Shown: in pieces, positions 26,299 to 35,301 of the stretch
Layout of the letters: each line of letters opens with the position of its first letter
How positions within the stretch are numbered: position 1 is the first letter of the stretch
Source: Cognatishimia sp. 1_MG-2023
Lineage (GTDB): Bacteria; Pseudomonadota; Alphaproteobacteria; Rhodobacterales; Rhodobacteraceae
Direction: 5' to 3'
DNA length: 64,000 nucleotides
Assembly: GCF_030548175.1 (NCBI RefSeq)
Contig: NZ_JAUORX010000002.1
Span: forward strand, 310,001 to 374,000
The notes under the pieces: model-generated
Seen by the model: only the letters and a program-made list of their open reading frames with translations
Told to the model about the DNA's origin: nothing
The model's database searches: none
Made by a program: the position numbers and the translations under genes

Positions 26299-28827
26299 TT
26301 AATCCACGGTCCGCAATGTTGGCGCTGGTTTTGCGCGCAAGGGGCCAGCCGCAAAAGCAAGCCCAGCGAGCAGGGTGGCAACAACGCCACCAATCACAAT
26401 TGCCAAAGCGTTGTTCCAAATGACCGCAAAGTCAGTTTCTAGGACAAAATGGCTGACAGCCCATCCACCCAGAATGCCCGCCCCAATCGCCACCAGTCCG
26501 GCCGCTGCACCCAATAGGGCACTGCGCAAAGTGAAACTCAGCAAGATGCGCCGCCGTGTCGCGCCCAAGGTTTTTAGGATCGCAGCCTCATAGGTGCGGT
26601 TATGCTGACCTGCCGCCGCGGCACCGATCAACACCAGGAACCCAGTGAGCAATGTCGCCCCCGCACCATAGGCTGTGGCGGCGGCAATTGAGCCGAGAAC
26701 TTCGGTCACGCGATCAATGGCATCACGCACACGGATCGCGGTGATATTGGGATATGTGTTGGACAGATCGCGTAGGATTTGCGCCTCGGATGCTTCTTCG
26801 GCGTAGACTGTTGCGATGAAACTATGTGGCGCGCCTGCAAGGGCGGCCTCGTTCATCACCAATACAAACCCCATCCCTGCCGATGAAAAATCGACCTCTC
26901 GAAAGCTGGTCACTGTGCCAACAATATCGCGGCCAAGGATGTTCACCGTCATTGAATCGCCAAGCTTGAGGCCGATCTCGGCGGCTTCTTCAGCGGCAAA
27001 ACTGATTTGTGGTTCGCCAGCATAATCCGGCCCCCACCAAGCGCCGTCTGTCAGGGTGCTGGTTTCGGGCAGGGCACCGGCGTAGCTTACGCCACGGTCA
27101 CCCCGAATAACCCAATGGTCGCCTGCGGTTTCCGCCGCGGGTTTACCGTTAATTTGGGTAATGATCCCGCGCAGCATTGGCGCATTTTCAACCCTGTTGA
27201 CCGCCGGATCATTTTCCACGCGATCCAAAAAACCCGGCATTTGATCGCGTTGAATATCCACAAAGAAGTAGCTTGGCGCGACGTCCGGAAGGTCAGTCGC
27301 AATGGCATTGCGCATATTACCATCAATCTGACCAACTGCTGCCAGAACCGAAAGCCCCAGCCCCAATGACAACACCACCGAAGCAGCGCCTTCACGTGGA
27401 CTGGAAATTGCAGCCAACGCCCACCGCAGGGCAGGGCGGCGGCGCGCGCGCGGCGCTGTGAATTGCGAGATTTTGCGGATTAGAACTGAAGCAATTGCCA
27501 GCAAAGCCAAAGCGCCAGCGATCCCACCCGTCGTCCAAAGGGTCAGTCGGGGTGAGCCAGAAAAATAGCTGGCCGCACCGACAAGCATCGCAAGCAACAC
27601 GGCGGTCGCCAGCAAATACCGCCAGGCAGGCAGGCCTCTGGCCGCATGCATCGCCTCGCGGAAGAGGGCAGCAGCACGGACATCTTCGGTGCGCGCGAGC
27701 GGCCAAAGCGTAAAGATCAAGGCGGTCAACAACCCGTAAACCGCAGCCTCTAGCAAGGGTTTTGCATGCAGCGAAATCTCTGCTGGAATAGGCAGCGCTG
27801 CCTGCAGGATCGGGCCAAAGGCAACTGGCGCAATGCCACCCAATATCAAGCCAATTGCGATGCCCAGCAGGCTAAGCACGCCAATTTGAATGAAATAGGT
27901 CATAAAGATAGTCGCGCGATCCGCACCTAGCGAGCGCAAGGTGGCGATCACATGGGTCTTGCCCGCTAGGTAGGCCCGGATCGCCGCCGAAACGCCAACG
28001 CCGCCAACGGCCAAACCGGCCAAGCCAACCAAGATCAGGAATGATCCAAGCCGTTCTACAAACCGCGACACCCCCGGCGCGCCATTGCGGCTATCGCGCC
28101 AACGCAGGCCGGTGTCTTTGAACGCATCCAGCGCCTCAGTTTTGGCCGCATCCAACGAAACACCGTCGTTCAAGATCAGCCGATATTGCGTTTCAAATAA
28201 TGTGCCCGGCGCTAATAGACCTGAATTCGCAAGATCTGCCGTCGCCACCAGCGTACGGGGCCCAAGGCCAAAACCACCGCCCGCATTGTCAGGCTCTGTT
28301 ATCAAACGTGCCGCAAGGTGAAATTCTTGCTGACCTAGCTTAAAGGTCTCGCCAATTTGTAACGCTAACCGATCCGCCAATAGCGGATGCATCACTGCTC
28401 CGGGCAGGCCATCTTTGGCAGCAAAAGCTTCGGCCAAGGAAATGGCAGGCTCAAGCTCAACCGCGCCAATCAAGGGATAGGCATCATCAACCGATTTGAT
28501 TTGCGTCAGGCCGCGTTCATCCACGCCGTCTCGTGTCACCACGGCCATGGACCGGAAATCAACGATTTCAGAGGATTGCGAGGCGTTCTCCGCCATCCAT
28601 GCACGTTCATCATCGGTCGCATAACGGTAGGTGAACCGCAGGGCGGCGTCGCCCCCCAATAGGGCCGCACCTTGTGATTCAATGCCTGCTTCGATGCTGG
28701 ATCGAACAGAGCCAATCCCGGCAATCGCCGCCACGCCAAGCGCCAGACAGGCCAAGAAGATCCGAAACCCCTTTAGGCCGCCACGCAGCTCGCGACGGGC
28801 AAATTTTGCAGCCGTCCGAATGCTCAT
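26299..28827 (-). CDS. ABC transporter permease, YbbP/FtsX type
   Basis: An 842-residue inner-membrane permease. An N-terminal helix is followed by a large periplasmic region, then two FtsX-like permease blocks (about residues 260-420 and 715-840, including AAAAGQHNRTYEAAILKTLG). It pairs with the upstream ATPase, which it overlaps by 4 bp. The layout next to a divergent tesA matches the ybbA-ybbP-tesA neighbourhood of many proteobacteria. It probably extracts or exports lipids or lipoproteins; the substrate is not known. Confidence 0.9.
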   Translation of the reverse strand: MSIRTAAKFARRELRGGLKGFRIFLACLALGVAAIAGIGSVRSSIEAGIESQGAALLGGDAALRFTYRYATDDERAWMAENASQSSEIVDFRSMAVVTRDGVDERGLTQIKSVDDAYPLIGAVELEPAISLAEAFAAKDGLPGAVMHPLLADRLALQIGETFKLGQQEFHLAARLITEPDNAGGGFGLGPRTLVATADLANSGLLAPGTLFETQYRLILNDGVSLDAAKTEALDAFKDTGLRWRDSRNGAPGVSRFVERLGSFLILVGLAGLAVGGVGVSAAIRAYLAGKTHVIATLRSLGADRATIFMTYFIQIGVLSLLGIAIGLILGGIAPVAFGPILQAALPIPAEISLHAKPLLEAAVYGLLTALIFTLWPLARTEDVRAAALFREAMHAARGLPAWRYLLATAVLLAMLVGAASYFSGSPRLTLWTTGGIAGALALLAIASVLIRKISQFTAPRARRRPALRWALAAISSPREGAASVVLSLGLGLSVLAAVGQIDGNMRNAIATDLPDVAPSYFFVDIQRDQMPGFLDRVENDPAVNRVENAPMLRGIITQINGKPAAETAGDHWVIRGDRGVSYAGALPETSTLTDGAWWGPDYAGEPQISFAAEEAAEIGLKLGDSMTVNILGRDIVGTVTSFREVDFSSAGMGFVLVMNEAALAGAPHSFIATVYAEEASEAQILRDLSNTYPNITAIRVRDAIDRVTEVLGSIAAATAYGAGATLLTGFLVLIGAAAAGQHNRTYEAAILKTLGATRRRILLSFTLRSALLGAAAGLVAIGAGILGGWAVSHFVLETDFAVIWNNALAIVIGGVVATLLAGLAFAAGPLRAKPAPTLRTVD

Positions 28828-29510
28828 TCCGCAGCCTCGCGCATATCGTCAATGCGCCCATCCCGTAGGCGCACCACACGGTCACACCGACCGGCAAGTT
28901 CGTTGGAATGTGTCACCAAAACCAAGGTCGCCCCATGGCGGTCCCGCAATCCAAACAGCAAATCCATGATGGCGGTGCCATTGGCGCCATCCAAATTTCC
29001 CGTTGGCTCATCGGCAAGCAATATCTTTGGTCGAGGGGCAGAGGCACGGGCCAAGGCCACACGCTGTTGTTCGCCACCAGACATTTGCGCCGGATAGTGA
29101 TCTGCACGATGTTCTAGACCAACGGCTTGTAATTCTTCCATGGCACGGTCAAATGCATCACGATTGCCAGCCAACTCCAACGGTGTTGCGACATTCTCTA
29201 AGGCGGTCATCGTTGGAATAAGGTGAAAGCTTTGAAATACCACGCCCATATGATCGCGCCGAAACCGGGCCAGCGCGTCTTCGTTCATGGTGGTCAACTC
29301 TTGGCCCAGGGCTTTGATCGACCCACCGCTGGCCTGTTCTAATCCACCCATCAGCATTAATAGCGACGATTTGCCCGAGCCAGACGGCCCAACAAGACCC
29401 AAAGTTTCGCCTTTTGGGACATCTAATGTGATCCCATGCAAGATTTCTACCAATCCGGCGTTGCCTTCTAGCGCTAAACGCACATCTTTAAGAGAGAGAA
29501 GAATGTCCAT
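28824..29510 (-). CDS. ABC transporter ATP-binding protein, YbbA type
   Basis: A 228-residue nucleotide-binding subunit of the LolD/MacB-like class. It has the Walker A GPSGSGKSSLL (about residues 41-51), the signature MSGGEQQRVALARA and the Walker B ILLADEPTGNLDG. It is translationally coupled (4-bp overlap) to the permease. It is divergent from tesA, with only 15 bp between the two start codons, so the promoters must overlap the coding ends. Confidence 0.93.
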   Translation of the reverse strand: MDILLSLKDVRLALEGNAGLVEILHGITLDVPKGETLGLVGPSGSGKSSLLMLMGGLEQASGGSIKALGQELTTMNEDALARFRRDHMGVVFQSFHLIPTMTALENVATPLELAGNRDAFDRAMEELQAVGLEHRADHYPAQMSGGEQQRVALARASAPRPKILLADEPTGNLDGANGTAIMDLLFGLRDRHGATLVLVTHSNELAGRCDRVVRLRDGRIDDMREAAE

Positions 29511-29525
29511 GGAGTATGCCTGTAA

Positions 29526-30191
29526 ATGAGTACTATTAAGCTATATGGGGCTTTGAAACACACGGGCAAGGCGATTGCTTTGGTTTTAACGATGTCTACG
29601 GCAGCTTATGCCGAAGAAATCACGCTCGTTGCGATGGGTGATAGCCTAACTCAAGGATACGGTTTGGCGCAGGGCACCGGATTTGTACCGCAGCTTGAAA
29701 CATGGCTTCGGGATAATGGGGCCGAAGTACGTGTGATGAACGCAGGTGTTTCAGGCGACACTACGGCGGGCGGGCTTTCGCGGGTTGCTTGGACATTAAC
29801 GCCTGACATTGATGCCATGATCGTTGCCTTGGGCGGCAACGATATGTTGCGGGGTGTCGATCCGGCAGCCTCAAAATCCAACTTGGCAGGCATTCTGGAT
29901 GTCGCTCAAGCGCAAAATGTCGAGGTTATGCTGATCGGCATGCAAGCACCGGGCAACTTTGGGCCGGATTACAAAGCGCAATTTGATGGCATGTATCCTG
30001 ATCTGGCCGCACAATACGCCACGGGGCTTGTACCCAGCTTTTTAGCGGGTCTTGGTTCGCTTGACCCATCCGAGGTCCAATCCCTCATGCAAGCAGATGG
30101 TATTCACCCCAACGCCGAAGGCGTGGCGCGCATTGTTGACGACATCGGCCCACAAGTGCTGAACTGGCTGCAGGAAAACCAAAAAGGCTAG
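29526..30191 (+). CDS. tesA: Periplasmic GDSL esterase / acyl-CoA thioesterase I
   Basis: A 221-residue SGNH hydrolase with an N-terminal signal peptide (about residues 1-29, ending AYAEE). Block I is MGDSLTQGYGL (Ser), block III is GGND, and block V is DGIHPN (Asp and His). The family is a multifunctional lysophospholipase/thioesterase/arylesterase. Divergence from the YbbAP-like transporter suggests a shared role in lipid handling at the envelope. Confidence 0.9.
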   Translation: MSTIKLYGALKHTGKAIALVLTMSTAAYAEEITLVAMGDSLTQGYGLAQGTGFVPQLETWLRDNGAEVRVMNAGVSGDTTAGGLSRVAWTLTPDIDAMIVALGGNDMLRGVDPAASKSNLAGILDVAQAQNVEVMLIGMQAPGNFGPDYKAQFDGMYPDLAAQYATGLVPSFLAGLGSLDPSEVQSLMQADGIHPNAEGVARIVDDIGPQVLNWLQENQKG

Positions 30192-30195
30192 GGTT

Positions 30196-31356
30196 TCATG
30201 CTCTATCGCGTAGGGCAGTGGCTGTGGGTTTGATCAATGGCGCAACCACGATCATCGCAATGGCCAATACCAACAACAGCCCAAACGCGCCGCGTAGACT
30301 GGTGACTGAGGTTAAAAAGCCAATCACCGCAGGCCCCACCAACATGCCGCCATAGCCAAGTGTTGCAACACTCGCGATGGCTTGCGCTGCGGGTATCACT
30401 GGATCATTCCCTGCACGGGAATAGGCCAATGGCATGGCCAAAGCGTATCCGAACCCCATAAACACAAATCCAACCATGGCGACCATCGGCGTTGCCACTC
30501 CAACTGCAAGCCCTGTGCCGAACACCGCACTGATACCACTCGCGATTCCCGCCCACATGGTGCCCAATCGCAAAATGACCAATCCGCCCATCAAGCGCAT
30601 GAAAACCATCGCGGCCGAGAAGACTGCCAAACCCAAAGGCGCAATGCTTTCCTGTGCCAAAGCCACTTCGATCAAATAGATCGCGCTCCAATCGGCCATC
30701 GCCCCTTCGCCCAGCGTAGCGCAAAAGGCAAAGATACCAGCAAACAGCAGCGGGCCTTTGGGTAGCGAAAACAGTGGCCCCGGAGGCGCAGCATCGGATG
30801 TGTCAGAGGTCCACTCAATGCGCATGCCCCATAGGCCAAGGCTTGGCACGATCAACGCAGCTAAAAAGAAATGCAGCGTATAACTCAGCTCATAGGACAC
30901 CGCGATATAGCCTGATAATGCGCCTAACCCAGCGCCAAAACTCCAAACCGCGTGAAATCCAGACATCCAATGCTTGCGTGCTGCCTTTTCAACTTCGGCA
31001 GCCCATGCATTCATGCAAACGTCCATAGAGCCGTGACAGGCCCCAAACACAAACAAGCTGATCGCAAGCGTCCAGATGTTCGGCGCGAGACCCAGCACGA
31101 TAATGGCGGCCGCTTTCATCAACGTCGTCACTCGCGTCATGTATATCGCGCCCAATCGGTCGCTAAATCGGCCCGCTAAAGGAAACGACACCAACGCTCC
31201 CAATGCCAACACCAGCAGCAATAAGCCCAAAAGATTGTGCTCAAGCGAATAGGTCTTCGCAACTGCGGGAATGCGCGAGGCCCAAACGCCATAAAGCGCG
31301 CCATTCACTACAAAGGCAGAAGCAATGGCCAGCCATTGACGTTGATGCAAAGTCAT
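30196..31356 (-). CDS. MFS transporter (YbjJ-like)
   Basis: A 386-residue major facilitator with about twelve transmembrane helices. The intracellular loop GRFSDRLGAIYMTRV follows helix 2, as in the family. The overall pattern resembles the YbjJ/FucP-like MFS group. The substrate is unknown. It converges with tesA, with 4 bp between the stop codons. Confidence 0.87.
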   Translation of the reverse strand: MTLHQRQWLAIASAFVVNGALYGVWASRIPAVAKTYSLEHNLLGLLLLVLALGALVSFPLAGRFSDRLGAIYMTRVTTLMKAAAIIVLGLAPNIWTLAISLFVFGACHGSMDVCMNAWAAEVEKAARKHWMSGFHAVWSFGAGLGALSGYIAVSYELSYTLHFFLAALIVPSLGLWGMRIEWTSDTSDAAPPGPLFSLPKGPLLFAGIFAFCATLGEGAMADWSAIYLIEVALAQESIAPLGLAVFSAAMVFMRLMGGLVILRLGTMWAGIASGISAVFGTGLAVGVATPMVAMVGFVFMGFGYALAMPLAYSRAGNDPVIPAAQAIASVATLGYGGMLVGPAVIGFLTSVTSLRGAFGLLLVLAIAMIVVAPLIKPTATALRDRA

Positions 31357-31452
31357 AAATGTCCCGAGTGAAGTAGCGCTATTGGCCGTTTTGCGATGAC
31401 TTTAGCGGCAAATTTTCAATTGGAAATAGAGAATTCAAAGAGGGGATTGGGC

Positions 31453-31494
31453 AAAAAAACACCCCGACGCCGGGTGGACAGTGGCGTCGGGGTG
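31453..31494 (-). terminator. Intrinsic terminator of the GMC oxidoreductase gene
   Basis: A perfect 12-bp stem (31460-31471 with 31483-31494) and an 11-nt loop. On the minus strand it is followed by seven T residues (31453-31459). It lies about 70 bp after the GMC gene stop. Confidence 0.9.
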
Positions 31495-31566
31495 AAAACC
31501 ACGCTCATTGAAAGGGGTCGAGCGTAGTAATTCCAAGCGGGGGGAGGGGATGTCCCGCTAGGGCCT

Positions 31567-33177
31567 TTATGCAGCGTTGTCCTCAAGAATAAGGTCGCTG
31601 CATTTTTCACCGATCATAATGGCCGGCGCGTTTGTGTTTCCGCTTACGATTTCAGGCATGATGGAACAGTCCGCCACACGCAGACCCGCGATGCCATGCA
31701 CACGCAGGCGGGCATCAACAACAGCAGTCTTGTCGCTACCCATCTTACATGTCCCAGTGGGGTGGTAGATCGACGCTGTATTGTCGCGTGCCCAATTCAA
31801 TGTTGCCTCGTAGTCGTCCATATCCAAAGAGGAATGCGGGCGATACTCCTCGGAAATTTTCGAAGTCAGCGGCGCATGACGCGCAATCTTACGGGCGATG
31901 TTCACACCGTCGACCACAGTCCGACAATCCGTTTCCGTGGACAGGTAGTTCGGAATGATTTTCGGGTATTTCTTTGGGTCTTTAGATGTCAGGCGAATCT
32001 CACCCTTACTTTCAGGCCGCAACTGACAAACTGACATCGTGAAGGCCGAGAATGGATCCGCGCCCTTACCTGGGTTCTCTGCAGACAATGGCTGAACGTG
32101 GAACTGAATGTCCGGTGTTTCAAGCTCAGGGCGCGTTTTCATAAAGCCACACGCCAGTGACGCCGCCATTGTCATAGGACCCGCACGATACATTGCGTAT
32201 TTCAGCGCAATAAACGCCTGGCGGTACAGAGTGCGTACTTCGTCGTTCAACGTCGGCTCGTTACATTTGTAAACCAAACGCGCTTGCAGGTGATCCTGCA
32301 TGTTCTTCCCAACACCTGGCAGGTCTTTGACCACCTCAATGCCGTTTTCTTTCAGCTGTTCCGCTTCGCCAAGGCCTGACAACATCAAAAGCTGTGGCGA
32401 GTTAATCGCGCCGCCTGACAATACGATCTCGCGATTCGCATGGATCGTGTGTTTGCGACCGCTGCGGTCAGAATAGGTAACACCCGTCGCCCGTGATCCT
32501 TCGATTTCGACTTTTTCGACTTGGGCGTGGGTGATGATTTTTAGGTTCGGGCGCTTTTTGACCGGGTTCAAATAAGCCACAGCCGCACTGCACCGGCGAC
32601 CATTCCGAGACGTCAGCTGGAAGAAGCCAACGCCTTCTTGGTCTTTGCCGTTATAATCAGGGTTATAAGGGTAACCAGCAGCCTGTGCCGCAGCAACCCA
32701 TGCGTCTGTAATCGGGCGTTGGATTCGCATGTTTGAAACAGACAGCGGACCTTCGGTCCCATGGTATTCGTCAGCACCACGCTCGTTGTTTTCGGCGCGC
32801 TTAAATAGCGGAAGAACGTCGTCGTAGCTCCATCCGGTATTGCCCATCTGCGCCCAGCGGTCGTAGTCTTCTGCTTGGCCGCGTACGTATAGCAGGCCAT
32901 TCAAAGAGGAGGACCCACCCAAAACTTTACCACGTGGCCATTCAATAGAACGGCCGTTAAGGCCGGGATCTGGCTCAGTTTTGTAGCACCAGTCAACGGA
33001 TGGATTGTGGATAGTTTTAAAGTAACCAACGGGGATGTGAATCCATGGATTTAGATCACGACCGCCTGCCTCTAGCAGGACAACATTTACGGACGGGTCT
33101 GCGCTTAATCGGTTTGCAACAACGCAGCCCGCAGATCCCGCACCAACAACTATGTAATCGGCTTTCGTAGGACTCAT
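31567..33177 (-). CDS. GMC family FAD-dependent oxidoreductase (choline dehydrogenase-like)
   Basis: A 536-residue flavoprotein that oxidises a primary alcohol to the aldehyde. The FAD-binding motif VVGAGSAGCVVANRL is at residues 11-25. GMC signature 1 is WPRGKVLGGSSSLNG and signature 2 is GGAINSPQLLMLSGLG. The catalytic His lies in YHPTGTCKMG and the second base (Asn) in SGNTNAPAIMIG. It resembles BetA and related alcohol dehydrogenases, but there is no betB or betI nearby. Divergence from a TRAP transporter suggests oxidation of the imported substrate. Confidence 0.88.
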   Translation of the reverse strand: MSPTKADYIVVGAGSAGCVVANRLSADPSVNVVLLEAGGRDLNPWIHIPVGYFKTIHNPSVDWCYKTEPDPGLNGRSIEWPRGKVLGGSSSLNGLLYVRGQAEDYDRWAQMGNTGWSYDDVLPLFKRAENNERGADEYHGTEGPLSVSNMRIQRPITDAWVAAAQAAGYPYNPDYNGKDQEGVGFFQLTSRNGRRCSAAVAYLNPVKKRPNLKIITHAQVEKVEIEGSRATGVTYSDRSGRKHTIHANREIVLSGGAINSPQLLMLSGLGEAEQLKENGIEVVKDLPGVGKNMQDHLQARLVYKCNEPTLNDEVRTLYRQAFIALKYAMYRAGPMTMAASLACGFMKTRPELETPDIQFHVQPLSAENPGKGADPFSAFTMSVCQLRPESKGEIRLTSKDPKKYPKIIPNYLSTETDCRTVVDGVNIARKIARHAPLTSKISEEYRPHSSLDMDDYEATLNWARDNTASIYHPTGTCKMGSDKTAVVDARLRVHGIAGLRVADCSIMPEIVSGNTNAPAIMIGEKCSDLILEDNAA

Positions 33178-33200
33178 CGGCTTCTCCCCGGCTGGATAAT

Positions 33201-33271
33201 ATTATTGATGCAGGTTTTTCTTGCGTTCTGATTCATAATTCAATAAAAATGATACTGCAAGTCTCAATAAT
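33201..33271. promoter_or_regulatory. Inverted repeat in the GMC/dctP divergent promoter region
   Basis: ATTATTGA (33201-33208) recurs inverted as TCAATAAT (33264-33271). The symmetry partly continues into TGCAG on one side and CTGCA on the other. The two half sites flank the region where the divergent promoters must lie, and the IclR regulator encoded at 36694 is a plausible ligand. Confidence 0.35.
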
Positions 33272-33289
33272 GAACAGGGAGGATAGTTC

Positions 33290-34522
33290 ATGAAAGTTAC
33301 TGACAAGCTCAGCGGGATTTCACGCCGCGATCTTTTTAAGCTCGCCGGCCGCTATGGTATGTCGTCTACGCTGCTCGCAGCAGGTGCCTTTACTGGTACA
33401 GTGACGCTTCCATCGCTCGCGAAAGCAGTCGAATCGACTTATGACAAGCGCTACAAAAAAGAAGCAAAACACGTTCTAAAATTTGGTGCATCCGGCTTCA
33501 ACGCCCGCAACCTTTTGATCGAACGTGCTGGCTGCCTAGAATTTGCACGTGACCTAGAATCCCGCACAGACGGCGAAATTCGCGTTGAGTTCATTGGCGA
33601 CAACCAAATCTGTGGTCAGCTGTCATGCGTCGAAAAGACCCAAAACGGCATCGTCGACATCTATGCTGCGTCTACACAGAACTCTGCGGGCGGTGCGCCG
33701 TACCTCAACGTTCTGGACTATGCGTATGTATTCCCAGGTCGTGCGTCTCAGTACCACTTCCTATACAGCCCAGAATCAAACAAAATCCTGCGTGAGCCAC
33801 TCGAAAAGCGTCACGGCCTGAAGTTCCTCTTCAGCCACTGTGAACTACGTGGCCTGCAAATGGGTTCAAACTTCAAAGACAAGCCTACTGTCTCGAAGCT
33901 TGAAGAGCTGTTTGGCACGAAAAACCGTGTAACAGGTACACAGTTGGGTCGTATTGCGATGCAACTTCTGAACCTGAACCCGGTTCCAGTTGCTTGGGAA
34001 GAAACTCTCGATGGTCTGAAAACAGGTCTTATTGATGGTGCGGAAACATGGGCGTCTGCGGTTGCATATGCGAACATGTCTCCAGTTGTGTCCCAGTCTG
34101 TTGATCTGAAATTCTTCTGCGGTACCGAGCACACCTCGATGTCTGCAAAAGTATTCGACAGCCTTGATGGTCACCTACAAGATGCGGTTATGGAATCTTC
34201 CTACCTCGCACAAGTTCACGTTCAAGCGGCGAACGAAGCGGCGCTGGTTAAAACTGTTGGTCAATCTGATCCACAGCTTCCAGACACAATCTTCGCACAG
34301 CATGGCGTACGTAACGCATTCTTGGCAGACGATCAGATCAAGATGGCCGAAGAAATGTGTTCACCTGAGTTCCAGCCAGCGGCATGGGAACAGTGGCGTG
34401 AGCGCATCAACAAATGGGCAGGCGGTATGGACACATACACCGAACTGCACCGCGTAGCACGTGAAGTGCCTGCGGATATGAAACCGGAGAATGTCGAACC
34501 ACGTCGTTGGTGGAAAGACTAA
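33290..34522 (+). CDS. dctP: TRAP transporter substrate-binding protein (DctP type)
   Basis: A 410-residue periplasmic solute receptor. The N-terminus carries a twin-arginine signal (SRRDLFKLAG at residues 11-20, hydrophobic stretch to about 46), so export is probably by Tat. The DctP fold has the conserved Arg region near LNPVPVAWEETLDGLKTGLIDGAE. TRAP receptors usually bind carboxylates; the ligand is not identifiable here. AGGGAGGA precedes the ATG. A hairpin with a U-tract follows the stop before dctQ. Confidence 0.88.
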   Translation: MKVTDKLSGISRRDLFKLAGRYGMSSTLLAAGAFTGTVTLPSLAKAVESTYDKRYKKEAKHVLKFGASGFNARNLLIERAGCLEFARDLESRTDGEIRVEFIGDNQICGQLSCVEKTQNGIVDIYAASTQNSAGGAPYLNVLDYAYVFPGRASQYHFLYSPESNKILREPLEKRHGLKFLFSHCELRGLQMGSNFKDKPTVSKLEELFGTKNRVTGTQLGRIAMQLLNLNPVPVAWEETLDGLKTGLIDGAETWASAVAYANMSPVVSQSVDLKFFCGTEHTSMSAKVFDSLDGHLQDAVMESSYLAQVHVQAANEAALVKTVGQSDPQLPDTIFAQHGVRNAFLADDQIKMAEEMCSPEFQPAAWEQWRERINKWAGGMDTYTELHRVAREVPADMKPENVEPRRWWKD

Positions 34523-34533
34523 CTCCTCTTGGT

Positions 34534-34569
34534 TTGGCGGCGGAGAAACGACTCTGCCGCCAACTTTTT
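34534..34569 (+). terminator. Terminator-like hairpin between dctP and dctQ
   Basis: Stem TTGGCGGC (34534-34541) pairs with GCCGCCAA (34556-34563), with extra inner pairing, and is followed by CTTTTTC. In a dctPQM operon such an element would give partial termination, allowing more receptor than permease. Confidence 0.72.
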
Positions 34570-34623
34570 CTCTAGCGACATCTGACGAACACGTTAGGCT
34601 CGGTCTCAGGGAGGAGACGGATT

Positions 34624-35292
34624 ATGGATACTATTTTCAATGACATGCTCGAGATTATAAAGGCGTTTGCTTCAAACGACGCCTTTATGATGAGCGACGC
34701 ATTGAGTACTGATGCAGCGTGGGTGCTTGGTGCACTCGTGACACTTTTGGGCGGGTTGTTCTTTCTCGCCGTTTATAAATACATTCCCTGGGCAGAACGG
34801 AATTTTGAGTCAACAATCATGGTGTCGAGCTACTTGCTCATTGGCGCCATCATTTTTGTCGAAGTTTTCCGGCGTTTTGTACTCAACGTCCAAGCGCCGT
34901 GGTCTACAACTTTACCACCGTTCTTATTCCTAATTATGACGTGGTTCGGCTGCGCATATAACGTAAAGCTTCGTACGCACTTGGCCTTTGCAGAGTTCCG
35001 CGCGAACATGCCGCGTGCTTTGCAATTCACATGCCTGACTCTCGACTTCGTTCTGTGGCTGGGCTTCAGCTGGGTTGTTGTTACGACGGCCACACAGGTT
35101 GCTGTGAACTCTGCGTCAAACTTCCAGATTATGCTGGGTACAGATAACATTCTTCAGTGGTGGTTCCTTGTTTCCGTCCCGTTGGCATTCGTGCTGATCG
35201 CGGCGCGGTCTATGGAAAACTACTTGATCGACATTAAGAACCTGCGCAGCGGCGAGCCGTTGATCCAGCAGGCAGCGATCGGCGAAGGATAG
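34624..35292 (+). CDS. dctQ: TRAP transporter small permease (DctQ type)
   Basis: A 222-residue inner-membrane protein with four main hydrophobic helices (about residues 36-56, 67-85, 100-160 in two segments, and 175-198). This matches the DctQ fold, which scaffolds the large permease. GGAGA precedes the ATG. It lies 9 bp before dctM. Confidence 0.9.
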   Translation: MDTIFNDMLEIIKAFASNDAFMMSDALSTDAAWVLGALVTLLGGLFFLAVYKYIPWAERNFESTIMVSSYLLIGAIIFVEVFRRFVLNVQAPWSTTLPPFLFLIMTWFGCAYNVKLRTHLAFAEFRANMPRALQFTCLTLDFVLWLGFSWVVVTTATQVAVNSASNFQIMLGTDNILQWWFLVSVPLAFVLIAARSMENYLIDIKNLRSGEPLIQQAAIGEG

Positions 35293-35301
35293 GGGGATAA
35301 A

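Noticed and set aside
31567-33177. Assignment of the GMC oxidoreductase as choline dehydrogenase betA
   Set aside because: The motifs fit the whole GMC family, and no betB, betI or choline transporter is nearby; the neighbouring TRAP system suggests another substrate.
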